Assembly: GCA_917880885.1 (NCBI GenBank)
Contig: OU862933.1
Span: forward strand, 6,123,452-6,187,451
Length of the DNA stretch: 64,000 nt
Reading direction: 5' to 3'
DNA from: Limnephilus marmoratus
Taxonomy: Eukaryota; Arthropoda; Insecta; Trichoptera; Limnephilidae
Position numbers and translations under genes: made by a program. The notes beneath the pieces are model-generated. The model was given only the letters and a program-made list of their open reading frames with translations. It was not told the origin of the DNA and did no database searches. Each line of letters opens with the position of its first letter. The stretch's first letter is position 1. Positions 1 through 10,876 of this stretch are shown piece after piece.

Positions 1-914
1 TACTTGTAAATGAATCGGAAATAATCTGTTCTTTCATAGATGGCGCTAGTTTAATTATTTTAAGAAAAAACACTTTTTGTGAGTTATGCTTTAAAATATT
101 AAGAAGAATTATTTGTGTACGCCCATACATACGCAATATTAATATGAATAAATAGTTTTGTGCATAAAGGAACTCAAATCTTTCAATAAAGGCTAACAAA
201 TGTGTACAATTATTGACAAAAGGTTTGTAGCAGCGTGTTACGTTACCCCTTTTAATATTTAGTTTTTGCTTATTATATGTACCTACATAATTGATGCAAT
301 TTTCCGGTAGTAAATAGGTGTCTTCGCGTGTGCCGGTATTTTAGTGTACTCGGGAATGAGTCGGATTTAGTTGTCATGAAACCTATCTGAAAATATCTCT
401 CAATACGACCTCAAAAATCAATCGAAAAACCTGCCCTATAATTTGTCACTGGCGACTAATTGAATTTAATTGATAATATTACACCGTTTTCGTTTTTTTT
501 AATAGTTAGGCATCTTTCCACGCACGTTCATCTGTGGATTCCAAATTTGAAAGTCAGCCGCTTCCCGCGCCGCTGGGCGCGCCACCGTTCATGCTCTGCT
601 TCGCGGAAATAATGAGCGCTGATCTCTTCTCGCCTTCTATTAGCTCCCAATACTTATTAGTTGTTATTAGTTTATTACTGCTGGCATCCGATGGAATTAT
701 TCTCTCGTTGGTGAAACAATAAATTGCTCTAACCTGACGGGAAGATTGGGGGCCAATGTTGATTGACAATGGGAATATTGGGAATGGACATGATGGCATG
801 CTAGTTAGTAGTTAGGTACCTTTTTGGCGACTTGTGAAGTATTATTTGCTGATAATAACCCAAAGCGTATTTACATAGGAAGGTACTTTTTCACGGCGAA
901 TCATTGATTAAATA
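1..914. other. Upstream flank without a recognised gene
   Basis: I recognise no gene or element here. The DNA is AT-rich with stop codons in all frames. The only GC-richer part is about 534-800, where a minus-strand reading frame of 81 codons (554-799) has no motif I can name. Its last third ends in a Gly/Ala/Ser-rich stretch, which weakly resembles the end of Myb/SANT-like domains in some insect transposon proteins, but the match is too poor to call. Positions 907-914 (ATTAAATA) are the left target-site duplication of the hAT element that follows. Confidence 0.5.
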
Positions 915-1563
915 CAGCGCCGGATCTGCCATACGTTCAAAAACGTGCAAAAAACCTGGCGCCAACTCCGAAGGGGCGCCGTGAGAAAATAAATATTGTA
1001 TTAAAAATTTGTTATAATATTCCCTGAATCGTTTAAAAATTACCCACAGTACGAAATAATTATTACGCTCTAGCAACACTTTCCAAAGATACAGACTGCG
1101 CACGCATCTGGTTTGAATTCAACGAAATTCAACGATTTAGTTACAGAATTTTTTTACAAATTCCATATATTTAGTTTAAACGTAAGATCTATTTTTCCAT
1201 ATATCTTTTACCGTCTTTTACGACGAATGAGTGCGATCCAAATTCATTAACCAATCACAGCGCCGTACTTTTATTCAAGAGAACAAACAAACCGACGGCG
1301 CCTTTCAAAATGCTTTTGTACGATTTAAGTCTCTAGGAGAAGGGAGTTATAGACCATTTTCTTACGAAATCTTCAGTAAATTCCATTAGCATAAACATCG
1401 CACGGTTTGCAACAGTTAACAGTTTCATCATTGATTTGACAGTTGAAGTTCGTAAAATGTACCTATAATTAATTTCTATTAGATTTGTTATTTTACAGTC
1501 ATTAATTATCAGTGTAAGCGTCTTTCGTAAGCCGTTGATACCATAGATACGTCAGTGTTTAGT

Positions 1564-1707
1564 GTTTTGTATGGTGTTTGTTCGCTCAACACAGAACACA
1601 GGGGAAATGGAAATGCAAGGTACAAATTTGAGGTTATATTTTGTATGGTGTTTGTTCGCTCAACACAGGGGAAATGGAAATGCAAGGTACAAATTTGAGG
1701 TTATATT
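1564..1707. repeat. Tandem duplication of about 70 bp inside the hAT
   Basis: The block beginning TTTTGTATGGTGTTTGTTCG occurs twice in direct succession, with the second copy starting near 1636. The copies are nearly identical except that the first has about 7 extra bases (CAGAACA). It lies about 230 bp upstream of the zinc-finger reading frame and could be a local replication-slippage product in the element's 5' region. Confidence 0.85.
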
Positions 1708-1931
1708 ATTAGATTTTTTAATTTACAACTAAATTTCTATTGGTTGTTAGAGGTTGTGGATTGTGGATTACAATGAATAGAACAATAATTAAAAAAACTT
1801 TCAGGCTCGCAGAATCTAAAACGTAGAATTAAAGAGCATAATGACATAAAAAAACTCGTTTCCATTGGGAATTTTTTATTCCAATTTCTCCAGCACCGAT
1901 AAAAAATGATGTCCCGCGCAATGACGTTACA

Positions 1932-2117
1932 ATGGTCCCGAGCACATCTAAACAGATATCTATCACACAAATTCCTCCGGTCGAATTATTAGAAGATAAA
2001 AATAACGTTACTGATAGCAGTTTAAATTTAATTCTGTTTTCAGAGCTTGAATTGAAAGATCCCGGATGCTGGCCAAAGTTATCTCAAAATTACATTAGTT
2101 TATTAGTTCAGGAAGGT
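1932..2117 (+). pseudogene. hAT/ZMYM1-like TTF zinc-finger protein, N-terminal part
   Basis: An ATG at 1932 opens a frame that runs into the LTR insertion at 2118. The readable part holds an acidic, low-complexity N-terminus followed by DPGCWPKLSQN, which matches the start of the TTF-type zinc-finger region of ZMYM1-like and hAT-encoded proteins (D-P-x-x-W-P). The frame resumes after the 3' LTR at 7966 without a shift, once the 4-bp duplicated target AGGT is counted once. The nested insertion therefore interrupts an otherwise open gene. In hAT biology such a protein is a DNA-binding transposase; here it is broken and also truncated further on. Confidence 0.75.
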
Positions 2118-2831
2118 TGTAGCGGTAAGAACCGCTAAGACACTATATTGCTCAATGGATTCGACCAGTGTGGTTGGCAGCATTACAAGCCATCTGTATT
2201 CCGAGGTTGGTGCCCATGCTTCGCAAAGTTCGAGAGCGCCGCGGAGACAGTAGTACTTCAGTTTGATTCCAGGCGACTTGTGAGACGGCCGACGGCATGT
2301 GGGTCCTGACAGAAACTCGACGGGCAGAAGATCTCACAGATTCACAGACCTCATGGGAATTATCAATCACGTATCGTTATTATATTTTCATTGGTTTTCT
2401 CATACATAATTTAACAGACTATTTGTCGTTTAATAGTTCTAGGGCAATTTTAATAAACGACTGGCGCCTACCATCTTTCAATTTTAGAAGCAACTTATGA
2501 TACAATATGCACTGTTTTCTTAGAGCAGTCACCATACCCTGAGATAATCATTTAATTTATTTAGAGTCTCTTTTGTTGATCAAACCTTGTATTTATGATT
2601 AAATATTATATTCCTTTTATAGCCTTTAATTTCATTTAGTATTGATTACCATATTCACATGTCTTACCTACCCTGAGCTTAGCATTACCTTACTACAAGA
2701 TTTAACTTTCATAACCTCAATATTCCATTCTGACAGTTAAGATGTCGATTCACACATTTAAATACCACGAGGTGAACCAAATACGTTTAATTACGTTATA
2801 TTTTGGCACCAACGTGACGTAAAACGTTTCA
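2118..2831 (+). repeat. 5' LTR
   Basis: This 714-bp LTR starts TGTAGCGGTAAGAACC and ends ACGTTTCA, giving the canonical TG...CA termini. It is offset by exactly 5130 bp from the 3' LTR and I saw no base difference between the two. A GC-rich first third is followed by an AT-rich remainder. No clear TATA box plus initiator could be assigned by eye. Confidence 0.93.
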
Positions 2832-2832
2832 G

Positions 2833-2848
2833 TGGCGACCCAACGTGC
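2833..2848 (+). other. Putative primer-binding site
   Basis: TGGCGACCCAACGTGC begins two bases after the 5' LTR. The leading TGG would pair with the CCA end of a tRNA, as expected for minus-strand priming. The matching tRNA would end in GGGTCGCCA; I cannot say which insect tRNA this is. Confidence 0.7.
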
Positions 2849-5800
2849 TTTGAACTATTTTATCATATTTTGTTTCGTTTAAAATATATTATTTTGTGGG
2901 TATACATTTTTTTTTGACGGTGGAATTCTGTGAGGTCATCTGCGTTTCTAGATGGATTTACATGTAAGTCTTTTTGAACATTTATTGTTAATTTATTATT
3001 GCATATTCTCTTTGTCAGCCTGGATCAAACTCATTATTTTATTCAATTCCCTTTGATACTTTTATTGTAGCCGTGAATAATTAATTAATGCTCAAATATT
3101 GTTCGCTTCTCGCAGATTAATAATGACAAACTTTGGAACCACTATTTGACTATTTGAATCTTAATTGTTCGTTGAATTTGAACGATCTTTTTTTATCATA
3201 TTCCTTGTTGTGTTCAATACATGAAATACAAAAATCGTCTAATTATTTTTTCCGATTTTTTTTCAGAAAATGTAGGTACTTTTAGCCTCAGTTTGTCACA
3301 ATGTAGCATTCATGGCTTCAGGAATCACATGGCGTTAATCTGGGATTATAGGTTATAATGCTGAGTACAATTTAAATTGGACCACAATAATAATTAAATT
3401 ATGTAAGTTAATAATTATTTAAAAATTCTTTCTTGTGTTTTAAATCGGTTTCAGATTGAAATTTTGTTTCAGATTGTTAAGCGTCATTTTCGAATTATTG
3501 ATGTTCTTTAAAAATTATTAGGAAAATCCTTACAACTAAATTTTTATTTTTCATTATGAATAGGGACCTTGGTGATTCTGCGCCCCATACACTTTTACTG
3601 GAAATTATCTGAGCTTCTTCATTATTTCTTAAAGATTATCGTATTTTTGAACATTTACATCCTGGTGATTTAGGGTATTGACAAAAAAAAAAATTTTTTT
3701 CATGCGACCCAAGTGAATTTTTGTCACGAACAAGGCTATCTTTGTCAGCCGTTTGTTGTTTTCTTCCTTTAACCATGTTTCAAATATTTTATTTCTTTAA
3801 ATAACTTTTCATAAATATGTTTTCAGTATGGCCAGCATTTTTCTAATGATAAGCGGTGGAAATCATTTTAGACGTCAGTTTCTTCACGCTGATCAGCGGT
3901 TTTGCTGGGACCAGTTCTTCGCAACAAGCGGGTTTAATTTTTTTTCATTTATTTTATTACTAGTGGATATAATTGTATTGACAGATTTTGACTTTTGGGA
4001 AGTTTTTAAATCATTAATTCTGTTATTATCTTCTTTTGGTAATTTTTTTAAATTATTAGATCCGTTTTGCAGTTGATGGTTTTTCAAATTTGATGAGCTG
4101 ACATGAAGATCGATGTTTTAGCTCATTCCTTTTGACAAATCTATCGTTTAGTTAATGGGGATTTAAAATCTTTTTGGTTTAATTATCGATATATATCTAA
4201 TTTTATTGGGGGTTGATAAACTTTTCCTATATTCTGATAGCAGTGTATCTGTACAGTATGCTGTAGAATCACATTATATTAAACTTTATCAGCGTAGATT
4301 CGTTCATTTTGTTAGCATCGGAGGACATTTTTGATGTGTGTCACGATTGAAAATTGCTGGTTTTAATCGGGATTTACAAATCACAAATGATTACTTTGAT
4401 CTCTCAAATATTTAGTTTTATTGTTCTGTTGGATTTATATATAATTGGGTCATTTTCTTAAATTTTTTTTTAACTTCAGATCTTTTGCACATTTAACTTT
4501 GTTCTCAGGTTTTCTACTAAAAATGGGCATACGTATTGATTTCATCGGGATTTTTCATATGTACGTTTCAGGAGTTTAATTTACGGTTCATTCTGGGATT
4601 GTTATTACATCCTTTTAGGGTTCTACATGTGATAACATATTGTTAGTTCGTGCTGTGTTTTTTCTCTTAGTACGGATTTTACAAAAATTTATTTTTTATT
4701 TTTTTTACTGGAATTTTTTTTTCTCATAGTGACATCTGTGGTCAGTTAGTAGTACTTTCTAGCATTGAGTTGTGAGGCCTCGCTTATTAAAAGCATAGTA
4801 ATATTCAGGTTACATAGTTTGACGATAGATGTCAGTAGTGGCATTTCTGAATTAATATAAATATAAATCGAACAATTTTTGTCATGATTTACTGCGATAC
4901 TTAAATTGGTTTTTGCGTGATATCAGATAAAATTTGAGCGCACATCAAATTACACTTCCATAAGTACCATGTCTCTTTTGAGGGATTATTTTATGATTTA
5001 TTATTTGTTATTAAATATTTTATTTGATAAATACAGCGTTGGTTTGTTCCGTCACAAATAAATGCTCATATTTTTCAATTGTGTTCGTGTACGTTTTGTC
5101 TGTCTGTAATTTGTCTTGTGTTCGTAATACATAGTCAGGTTGTTTTCTCGGGGTGGTGTAGTAAGTACCTGCATAAAACAGGTCATTCTTGCGGTGGTAC
5201 CATACAACTGGTGTCGCAGTTTAATATTCTGATCAGGTATTACCTCGTCAGGTTTTCGCGGAAAATGCGAACGTTTAGCACATGAATATACACATGGGGC
5301 GTGGCTACGCTTATTTTATTGATCAATATTTGGAAGTTGGTTTCATATCATCTCTTCGGAGGATTTTTAAATGATGTGTAAACAGACTCTTGGTTATTGT
5401 TGATTTTGATGATAAGATTTGCATATTTTATCTGGTTCTGGTTAGTTCTGGATAATGGGAACAATTCATTTCCCATCTCCTCGGAGGTTTTAGCGGAATG
5501 ACAGTTTGGCATAGGGCCGTAGGTGGTGGTTTAACTCTAAACACATGTGGTACATCGTAATACGGTATTAATATTACATTAAATGGTGATAAATTTCACT
5601 GCAATTCTATCTCTTTGAGGATTTACACGAGATTATGTGTACGTATTTAGTATTTATGTCTTGTGGTTGTTTAGGTTTAACAGACATATTTTTATGCGTG
5701 TTAATTAATTGTTCAGGAAATTATTTCGGAAGATAGTATAATTTTTTTTCTACAAATTTATCTTTCACATTATAAACGGGGTCATTTTACAATGAAGATA

Positions 5801-7234
5801 TTTTTACATTATTTTTTATAAGAATTTTAAATAGTAATAAAAGATATTTCTTTTGTTTTAAAATAACAATTAACTTTCATTAATTTTCTACGTTGAGTGT
5901 TATGTGTTCACTTTGTTCCTGATCTCTGTTTCAGTTTGATTTTATGAGTTCATATTTGATTATTAATGTTGATCTTTTTACTGCACTTCGACCATGATTA
6001 TTTTTTTCTTTACATTTGGAATTAGAGAGACAAAATTTTTTTTTAAGTCTGAAGTTAGACATTGTTAAATATTTAATAAATTTGGAATTATTTTCTGGGC
6101 GAATTCAGCGACATCTATGTTCTCAAATTATAATCAACACTATATTCTTGGGAAATGATTTAATATTTATTGATATAAATTTTACTTGCTGTTTTTGTGA
6201 AGTCTAATTGAATATAATCATAATGGCATTTTTCATTTTTGATTTTGATCGATTAATTTTTATAATTTGAATATTGCGTTGTGCTTCTGTGGTGATTAAC
6301 AATAGAATATACATAGAATTAAATGATGTATTCTATATAATTATTTCAAGGTTATTTTCAATATGGTCAGGGTGACTTTTTGCCTTTTAGGATCTCAGTC
6401 GATGAAGTTTTTTGGTACTTTGGCACTGTTTTAATGTAATATAATATTTTAAAGTTTCATCTTTAATTAGATTTTGTTTTGAGAAAACCAATTGTAGGCA
6501 GGTTCAGTTTTAGGGAACGACAAGAAACTGGATTATTTGGGTCTCACAATCTGGACTACATCTTCAACTATTCGAACTACTTCACATCGGAAGTTCATCA
6601 TCTTACTCGGATGGCGCATTTCATTGCAGTTTTCTGATCTCCACTCTATATGGAACTTCTTGCACTTTCTGTCACTCAAGGATTTTCTTCAGCTTTCACA
6701 AGATGCAGTCTTGACCATCATACATCTTCATTCATATTGGGCGGCAGAGCTAGCAGCGCGGGAAAATTTTCATCACCTACACAGAACCTCACTTAATGAC
6801 TTTCTTCTGCTCCAGTTTGGATTATTAATCATAAACGCAAATCAAGATCCAATTAGTGCGGCGATGTACGCAGACGGAGGAATGGTCTGATTTCGGCGTT
6901 TTTTTTCCATCTCTACCTTGGGCCATCTTGGGTCATCAGTTATTGAATGCATCATAATAGGAGAGATGCTGCATAGTTTGACGCGACTTTCTTTTCATCG
7001 CTTTACATTGAAGTCATGCCTACAGTATTGCAGTACGGTGGTCACCGCTTCCTCCATGAAGTACATTATATGGATTGGGAGTACTTCTATCACCAGGATC
7101 CTTCCGGCTAACAATCATTATATTTTGGCGTCTTCCAAGACTAACATTTACGACCAAGGCTCACATAGTATGCAGTTCTCTTCAGGAAGTGACACATGGA
7201 CCTCATGATTTCCAGGAGGAAATATTTTCTCTTT
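2849..7234 (+). other. Non-coding internal domain of the LTR element
   Basis: About 2850-6500 is T-rich and C-poor on the plus strand, with all frames closed. A short motif resembling CTCTTCGGAGGATTT recurs at roughly 4317, 4973, 5350, 5475 and 5608, often followed by a TGATGTG-like sequence. From about 6530 to 7230 the composition becomes more balanced and two frames of 117 and 96 codons appear (6537-6890, 6918-7208), but neither resembles a retroviral or other known domain. The region may contain packaging signals rather than genes. Confidence 0.7.
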
Positions 7235-7247
7235 GGTGGAGGGGTAA
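7235..7247 (+). other. Putative polypurine tract
   Basis: GGTGGAGGGGTAA directly precedes the 3' LTR. It is purine-rich apart from two T residues and sits where plus-strand synthesis is primed in LTR retroelements. Confidence 0.65.
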
Positions 7248-7961
7248 TGTAGCGGTAAGAACCGCTAAGACACTATATTGCTCAATGGATTCGACCAGTG
7301 TGGTTGGCAGCATTACAAGCCATCTGTATTCCGAGGTTGGTGCCCATGCTTCGCAAAGTTCGAGAGCGCCGCGGAGACAGTAGTACTTCAGTTTGATTCC
7401 AGGCGACTTGTGAGACGGCCGACGGCATGTGGGTCCTGACAGAAACTCGACGGGCAGAAGATCTCACAGATTCACAGACCTCATGGGAATTATCAATCAC
7501 GTATCGTTATTATATTTTCATTGGTTTTCTCATACATAATTTAACAGACTATTTGTCGTTTAATAGTTCTAGGGCAATTTTAATAAACGACTGGCGCCTA
7601 CCATCTTTCAATTTTAGAAGCAACTTATGATACAATATGCACTGTTTTCTTAGAGCAGTCACCATACCCTGAGATAATCATTTAATTTATTTAGAGTCTC
7701 TTTTGTTGATCAAACCTTGTATTTATGATTAAATATTATATTCCTTTTATAGCCTTTAATTTCATTTAGTATTGATTACCATATTCACATGTCTTACCTA
7801 CCCTGAGCTTAGCATTACCTTACTACAAGATTTAACTTTCATAACCTCAATATTCCATTCTGACAGTTAAGATGTCGATTCACACATTTAAATACCACGA
7901 GGTGAACCAAATACGTTTAATTACGTTATATTTTGGCACCAACGTGACGTAAAACGTTTCA
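7248..7961 (+). repeat. 3' LTR
   Basis: This is the second 714-bp copy, reading identical to 2118-2831 and with the same TG...CA ends. The duplicated target AGGT follows at 7962-7965, after which the interrupted hAT reading frame resumes. Confidence 0.93.
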
Positions 7962-7965
7962 AGGT

Positions 7966-8133
7966 CCCGTACAATTGAAAGGTTTTGATTTTCCTATTAC
8001 GAACAAGCGTAAATTTAATACTAAGTATTATTACAAGAAACTGCCTAATGGAGAAGAATTACATAGATCGTGGCTTATTTATTCGAAAACTTTAGATAGG
8101 GTTACACCCTTTATATGTCTTGATTTTATTTGA
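7966..8133 (+). pseudogene. hAT/ZMYM1-like TTF zinc-finger protein, continuation
   Basis: This frame continues the protein begun at 1932, across the LTR insertion. It contains PNGEELHRSWLIYS, which matches the conserved N-G-E-x-x-x-R-S-W-L-x-Y-S block of TTF-type zinc fingers in ZMYM1-like and hAT proteins. The metal-binding region is degraded: the expected Cys cluster after the S-W-L block reads FICLDFI, and a TGA stop follows at 8131. A/T-rich sequence with runs of A leads to the hAT right end. The product would be a truncated DNA-binding domain with no catalytic part. Confidence 0.75.
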
Positions 8134-8302
8134 TAAATTAGTGTAAAAAAAAAAATTAAAATAAAAAAAAAAATTGGGGTGAACGAATTTTTAATCAAAA
8201 TAAAAATGTAGGGGGGGGGCGCCATCGGTACCTACTGCACAGGGCGCTAGATTTCGTAGATCCGGCCCTGATTAAATAGGTCGGTACCAAAATTAATTTT
8301 TA

Positions 8303-8660
8303 CTAGCTAGGGTACCCGGCTTCGCTCAGAAGTTAATATAAGACGACGGATCTTACTTTATACCTATACCCCCCTACCAATGGGTAGCCTCACCCATACA
8401 AAAAAGGCTTTGAATGGTCCACAATGTTCCAGAACATTCCACAACAATCGAGAGTGTTCTGGAATGTTCCACAATGGTCTGAGACGTTCAGGGATGTTCC
8501 CGAACGTTCCATAATGTTCCGGGATGTTCTGGACTATTTTAGAAATTTCTACAGGGCGAAACTTCCAGACCTTTACGTCTTCAAAGCAAGCCCTTCAGGT
8601 AAAAACGGAAACTTTCTTCATGGATGGGGTATAGAGGGCTGTCACACCATATAACTTCCC
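8303..8660 (-). mobile_element. Helitron-like element, 3' end and subterminal region
   Basis: Read on the minus strand, this block ends GAGCGAAGCCGGGTACCCTAG followed by a host T. A GCGAAGCCGGG stretch shortly before a CTAG terminus is typical of insect Helitrons. The 5' end was not found. The internal part carries the 10-bp-periodic GTTCC array annotated separately. Confidence 0.65.
8411..8535. promoter_or_regulatory. Array of heat-shock-element-like triplets
   Basis: A degenerate 10-bp unit (AATGTTCCAC-like) is repeated about 12 times. It produces three perfect TTCnnGAAnnTTC triplets, the recognition pattern of heat-shock factor trimers: 8427-8439, 8457-8469 and 8497-8509. Their spacing is 30 and 40 bp, whole helical turns, so they lie on the same face of the DNA. 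The motifs are seen directly; binding by HSF is inferred. Confidence 0.6.
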
Positions 8661-9538
8661 TTAATCGTACCGGGACTCGTTTCGGAGTTTTAGCGGCACA
8701 CACGTTATAGTACACCTTCTTTTATAATATATATTGATTACTTAAATGTATTGAAATATTATAGAGTTTACATCAATATTATCTTTATCTTAGAATATAT
8801 CTGATATTATTATTATCATACTGACTCTACAGTTTAGGATTGTTGGAAACGGAAGTGGCGCCCTCTGTTATTTTAAAAAAGAACCGTTAAATTTTTAAAA
8901 CAGCATCCCCTATGAAAAATTTTAAAAAGTTTCCACAACTTTTATACTTACAATTTCCCAACCTTCTCCTAGCTTTTTTCCAACTTTCCCAGAAGAAATT
9001 TTTCGTAAAAAAAATTCCGGGATAAAAAATTTCTAATATTGAAATTTCACATAACAAAATCAAAAAGGTAATGATAGCGCCCTTGTGGTGATTGTTCACA
9101 AAACGGCGCTATATAAATCAGCCAAATACTATTATTTATTATCATTTTATAAAAGTTTCCAGACCCATTTTCTTTTATATAATTAATCTTTTTTTCCAAT
9201 TAAAGTCTCATCTATAATTCTACAAGAGTTTTATTCGGAAAAATGAAAAAACGAAAGATGATTGAAAATTTTTAATTATTCATTATGAAAAAATATCGAC
9301 AGAACTCGGGTAGTATAGGTAGGTACTACAGTATATCAAGTAGTTTTACATATTTTTTAAGAATGTTAATCCAATTGGATCAGATTTATTATCTTCTTAA
9401 AGTAATTTTATCTTCTCATTTTTACTGCCGAGATTACGTTTCTATAATTTTAAATTTATTTTACAACGGTTTGAATATGCATCACCATTGAAATTAATTG
9501 ACGCGCTCTACCGCCCTTCTTACCAGTGGTAAAGTCAT
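8661..9538. other. AT-rich intergenic stretch, nothing recognised
   Basis: Frames are closed or short and the sequence is poor in GC. A loosely matching inverted pair (GTGGCGCCCTCTGTTA near 8853 and GGCGCTATCATTACC read on the minus strand near 9085) might bound a decayed element, but no target duplication is visible. Confidence 0.5.
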
Positions 9539-9628
9539 TAGCGATAATATATCTTATAAAGATATAATACAGCGATATGTCTTATTAAGATGTAACATGG
9601 CGATATATCTTATTAAATTATAACAAAC
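9539..9628. repeat. Three imperfect 29-bp tandem units
   Basis: The motif GCGATATATCTTATTAAGAT recurs in tandem starting at about 9539, 9571 and 9600, with a few substitutions and small indels. It is a short minisatellite without an obvious function. Confidence 0.8.
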
Positions 9629-9689
9629 GAATTAAGCGTCAGCACAGTTCATTCACGGTCGCCAGAGAGGAGTGGGTTAAATAATATAT

Positions 9690-9755
9690 AAGGGAACGTA
9701 CCCAAACTACGTGACCAACTTTTTGCAATTTTTAACCCCCCCCCCCCCCCCTAAA
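9690..9755 (+). mobile_element. One end of a Harbinger-like MITE
   Basis: GGGAACGTACCCA after a TAA, then CTACGTGACC and a long C run, matches the left end of the two MITEs at 40916 and 41196. The right inverted repeat is missing, so this is a truncated copy. Confidence 0.75.
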
Positions 9756-9836
9756 TTAATTATATTTACTAAATAAGTAATTAGAGGACCTACTAAATGT
9801 TTTTTGGGAAATTTGAGTGTAAATACTCCCCCACAC

Positions 9837-9895
9837 AGCAACCTAAAGATGACACAGGCCACGAGGGAAAATATTTTTTCTCAGGACCTACGTCA
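9837..9895. repeat. Fragment of repeat family C
   Basis: The block ATGACACAGGCCACGAGGG and the following TTTTTTCTCAGGACCT match blocks at 18618-18670 and 48197-48240. In the 48-kb copy the block lies downstream of family B, so C may be the far end of the same element. Confidence 0.6.
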
Positions 9896-9916
9896 TCATT
9901 GGTAATATTAACTTCG

Positions 9917-10090
9917 GGAAGTGATTCTACACAATGTAGAAATGAAAAAGATTAATAACTTTTTTCGAAATTCAATTGCTTTTTCCCATACAAACCAATC
10001 AATCTGTTTTATCCAACAACGCCAAAGTTGGAATTTCGAAAAAAGTTATTCATCTTTTTTGCTTGTACTATCACGTAGAATCACCTCCCA
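9917..10090. mobile_element. Foldback MITE with arms of about 60 bp
   Basis: The left arm contains AATAACTTTTTTCGAAATTC (9953-9972). The right arm contains its complement, GAATTTCGAAAAAAGTTATT (10030-10049). Similarity extends outward to the TGATTCTAC / GTAGAATCA pair. No gene lies between the arms, and the target duplication is not clear. Confidence 0.7.
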
Positions 10091-10207
10091 TACATTTTAT
10101 CCCCGGACACCTGTATACATATATCTTTTATTTTATTTTTATTTTATTTTTTTTTAGCGACTATATAAAATAATTGTACATACAAAATATAATGGTGAAA
10201 TCATTAC

Positions 10208-10783
10208 ATAGTATAAAATGAAGTCGCTCAAAATATATGTGCGCGTTAATCTTTTAAACTACGCAACGGATTTTCATACGGTTTTCACCAATAGATAGAG
10301 TGATTGAAGAGGAATGTTTATATGTATAATACATGTAAATTATATTAGAGAATAGCCGAGAAATTCAAAGAAAACATATTTTTGTGCGATTTAAATTTAA
10401 AACGGCTGGCGGGCCGTACTATAGTCACTTTTGAAATTCGTTCTACGGAAGAAATTGGAAAATAGATGTCCTAGAGTAAGTAGGTATTTGATTTTCCCTT
10501 TTCAAATATCCAGTGTTGCATTGCAAGCATTGTATAATTAGTGGCGATCGCTAATTTTTTATTCTTATTATATATATATATATATATATATATAGTTGAT
10601 GCAAGAGGAAGGTTTATATCTATAATACATGCTTATTATAGTAGAGAAAAGCCGAGAAATTCAACTATTCAATTCAGGCAGCGGGCAGCGGACAGCTGGC
10701 AAGAGGGTGGAGTGGATTTTATAAAGGTTGGGTAATGGCGTTGTGTTTCGTTAGCCACAGCAACGTGTGGCCGGGTCTGCTAG
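10208..10783 (+). mobile_element. Helitron-like non-autonomous element
   Basis: The end GTGTGGCCGGGTCTGCTAG followed by T (CTAG at 10780-10783) fits a Helitron 3' terminus. The left part carries ACGCAACGGATTTTCATACGG and GTTTATATGTATAATACATG, blocks I associate with abundant insect Helitron families. The GTTTATAT...TATAATACATG block recurs at 10611-10631, so the element has an internal duplication, beside a (TA)n run at about 10569-10593. The 5' boundary is approximate. Confidence 0.6.
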
Positions 10784-10876
10784 TTAAGTATAAAATATTG
10801 TATTTCTTAGTCCTCCTCACTAGGGGGTCCTGTGCCGAGGCGGAATAAAGTTATTTAAAAGTAGTTTATTTGTCTT

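Larger units (their letters stand above)
2118..7961 (+). mobile_element. Non-autonomous LTR retrotransposon with identical LTRs
   Basis: Two direct repeats of 714 bp, each beginning TGTAGCGG and ending TTTCA, bound a 4.4-kb internal region. A 4-bp target duplication AGGT flanks the element (2114-2117 and 7962-7965). A primer-binding-site-like sequence follows the 5' LTR and a purine tract precedes the 3' LTR, which fixes plus-strand orientation. No internal frame exceeds about 117 codons and none resembles gag, protease, reverse transcriptase or integrase. The LTRs read identical line by line, so the insertion is young. It must have moved with proteins supplied in trans. The 4-bp duplication fits Ty3/gypsy-type integrases, but the lineage cannot be set without coding sequence. 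The size fits the LARD class. Confidence 0.9.
915..8270 (+). mobile_element. hAT DNA transposon, split by an LTR retrotransposon
   Basis: The ends are inverted repeats: CAGCGCCGGATCT at 915-927 and, at 8258-8270, the complement of CAGGGCCGGATCT (12 of 13 match). They are flanked by an exact 8-bp target duplication ATTAAATA (907-914 and 8271-8278), the hallmark of the hAT superfamily. Without the nested LTR element (2118-7961 plus one 4-bp duplication) the hAT would be about 1.5 kb. It carries the N-terminal part of a protein with a TTF/ZMYM-like zinc finger but no DDE or dimerisation domain, so it is a deleted, non-autonomous copy. Boundaries are secure; the subfamily is inferred from the zinc-finger fragment. 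Confidence 0.9.

Noticed and set aside
554..799. 81-codon minus-strand frame with a Myb/SANT-like feel
   Set aside because: The tryptophan spacing needed for such a domain is not present.
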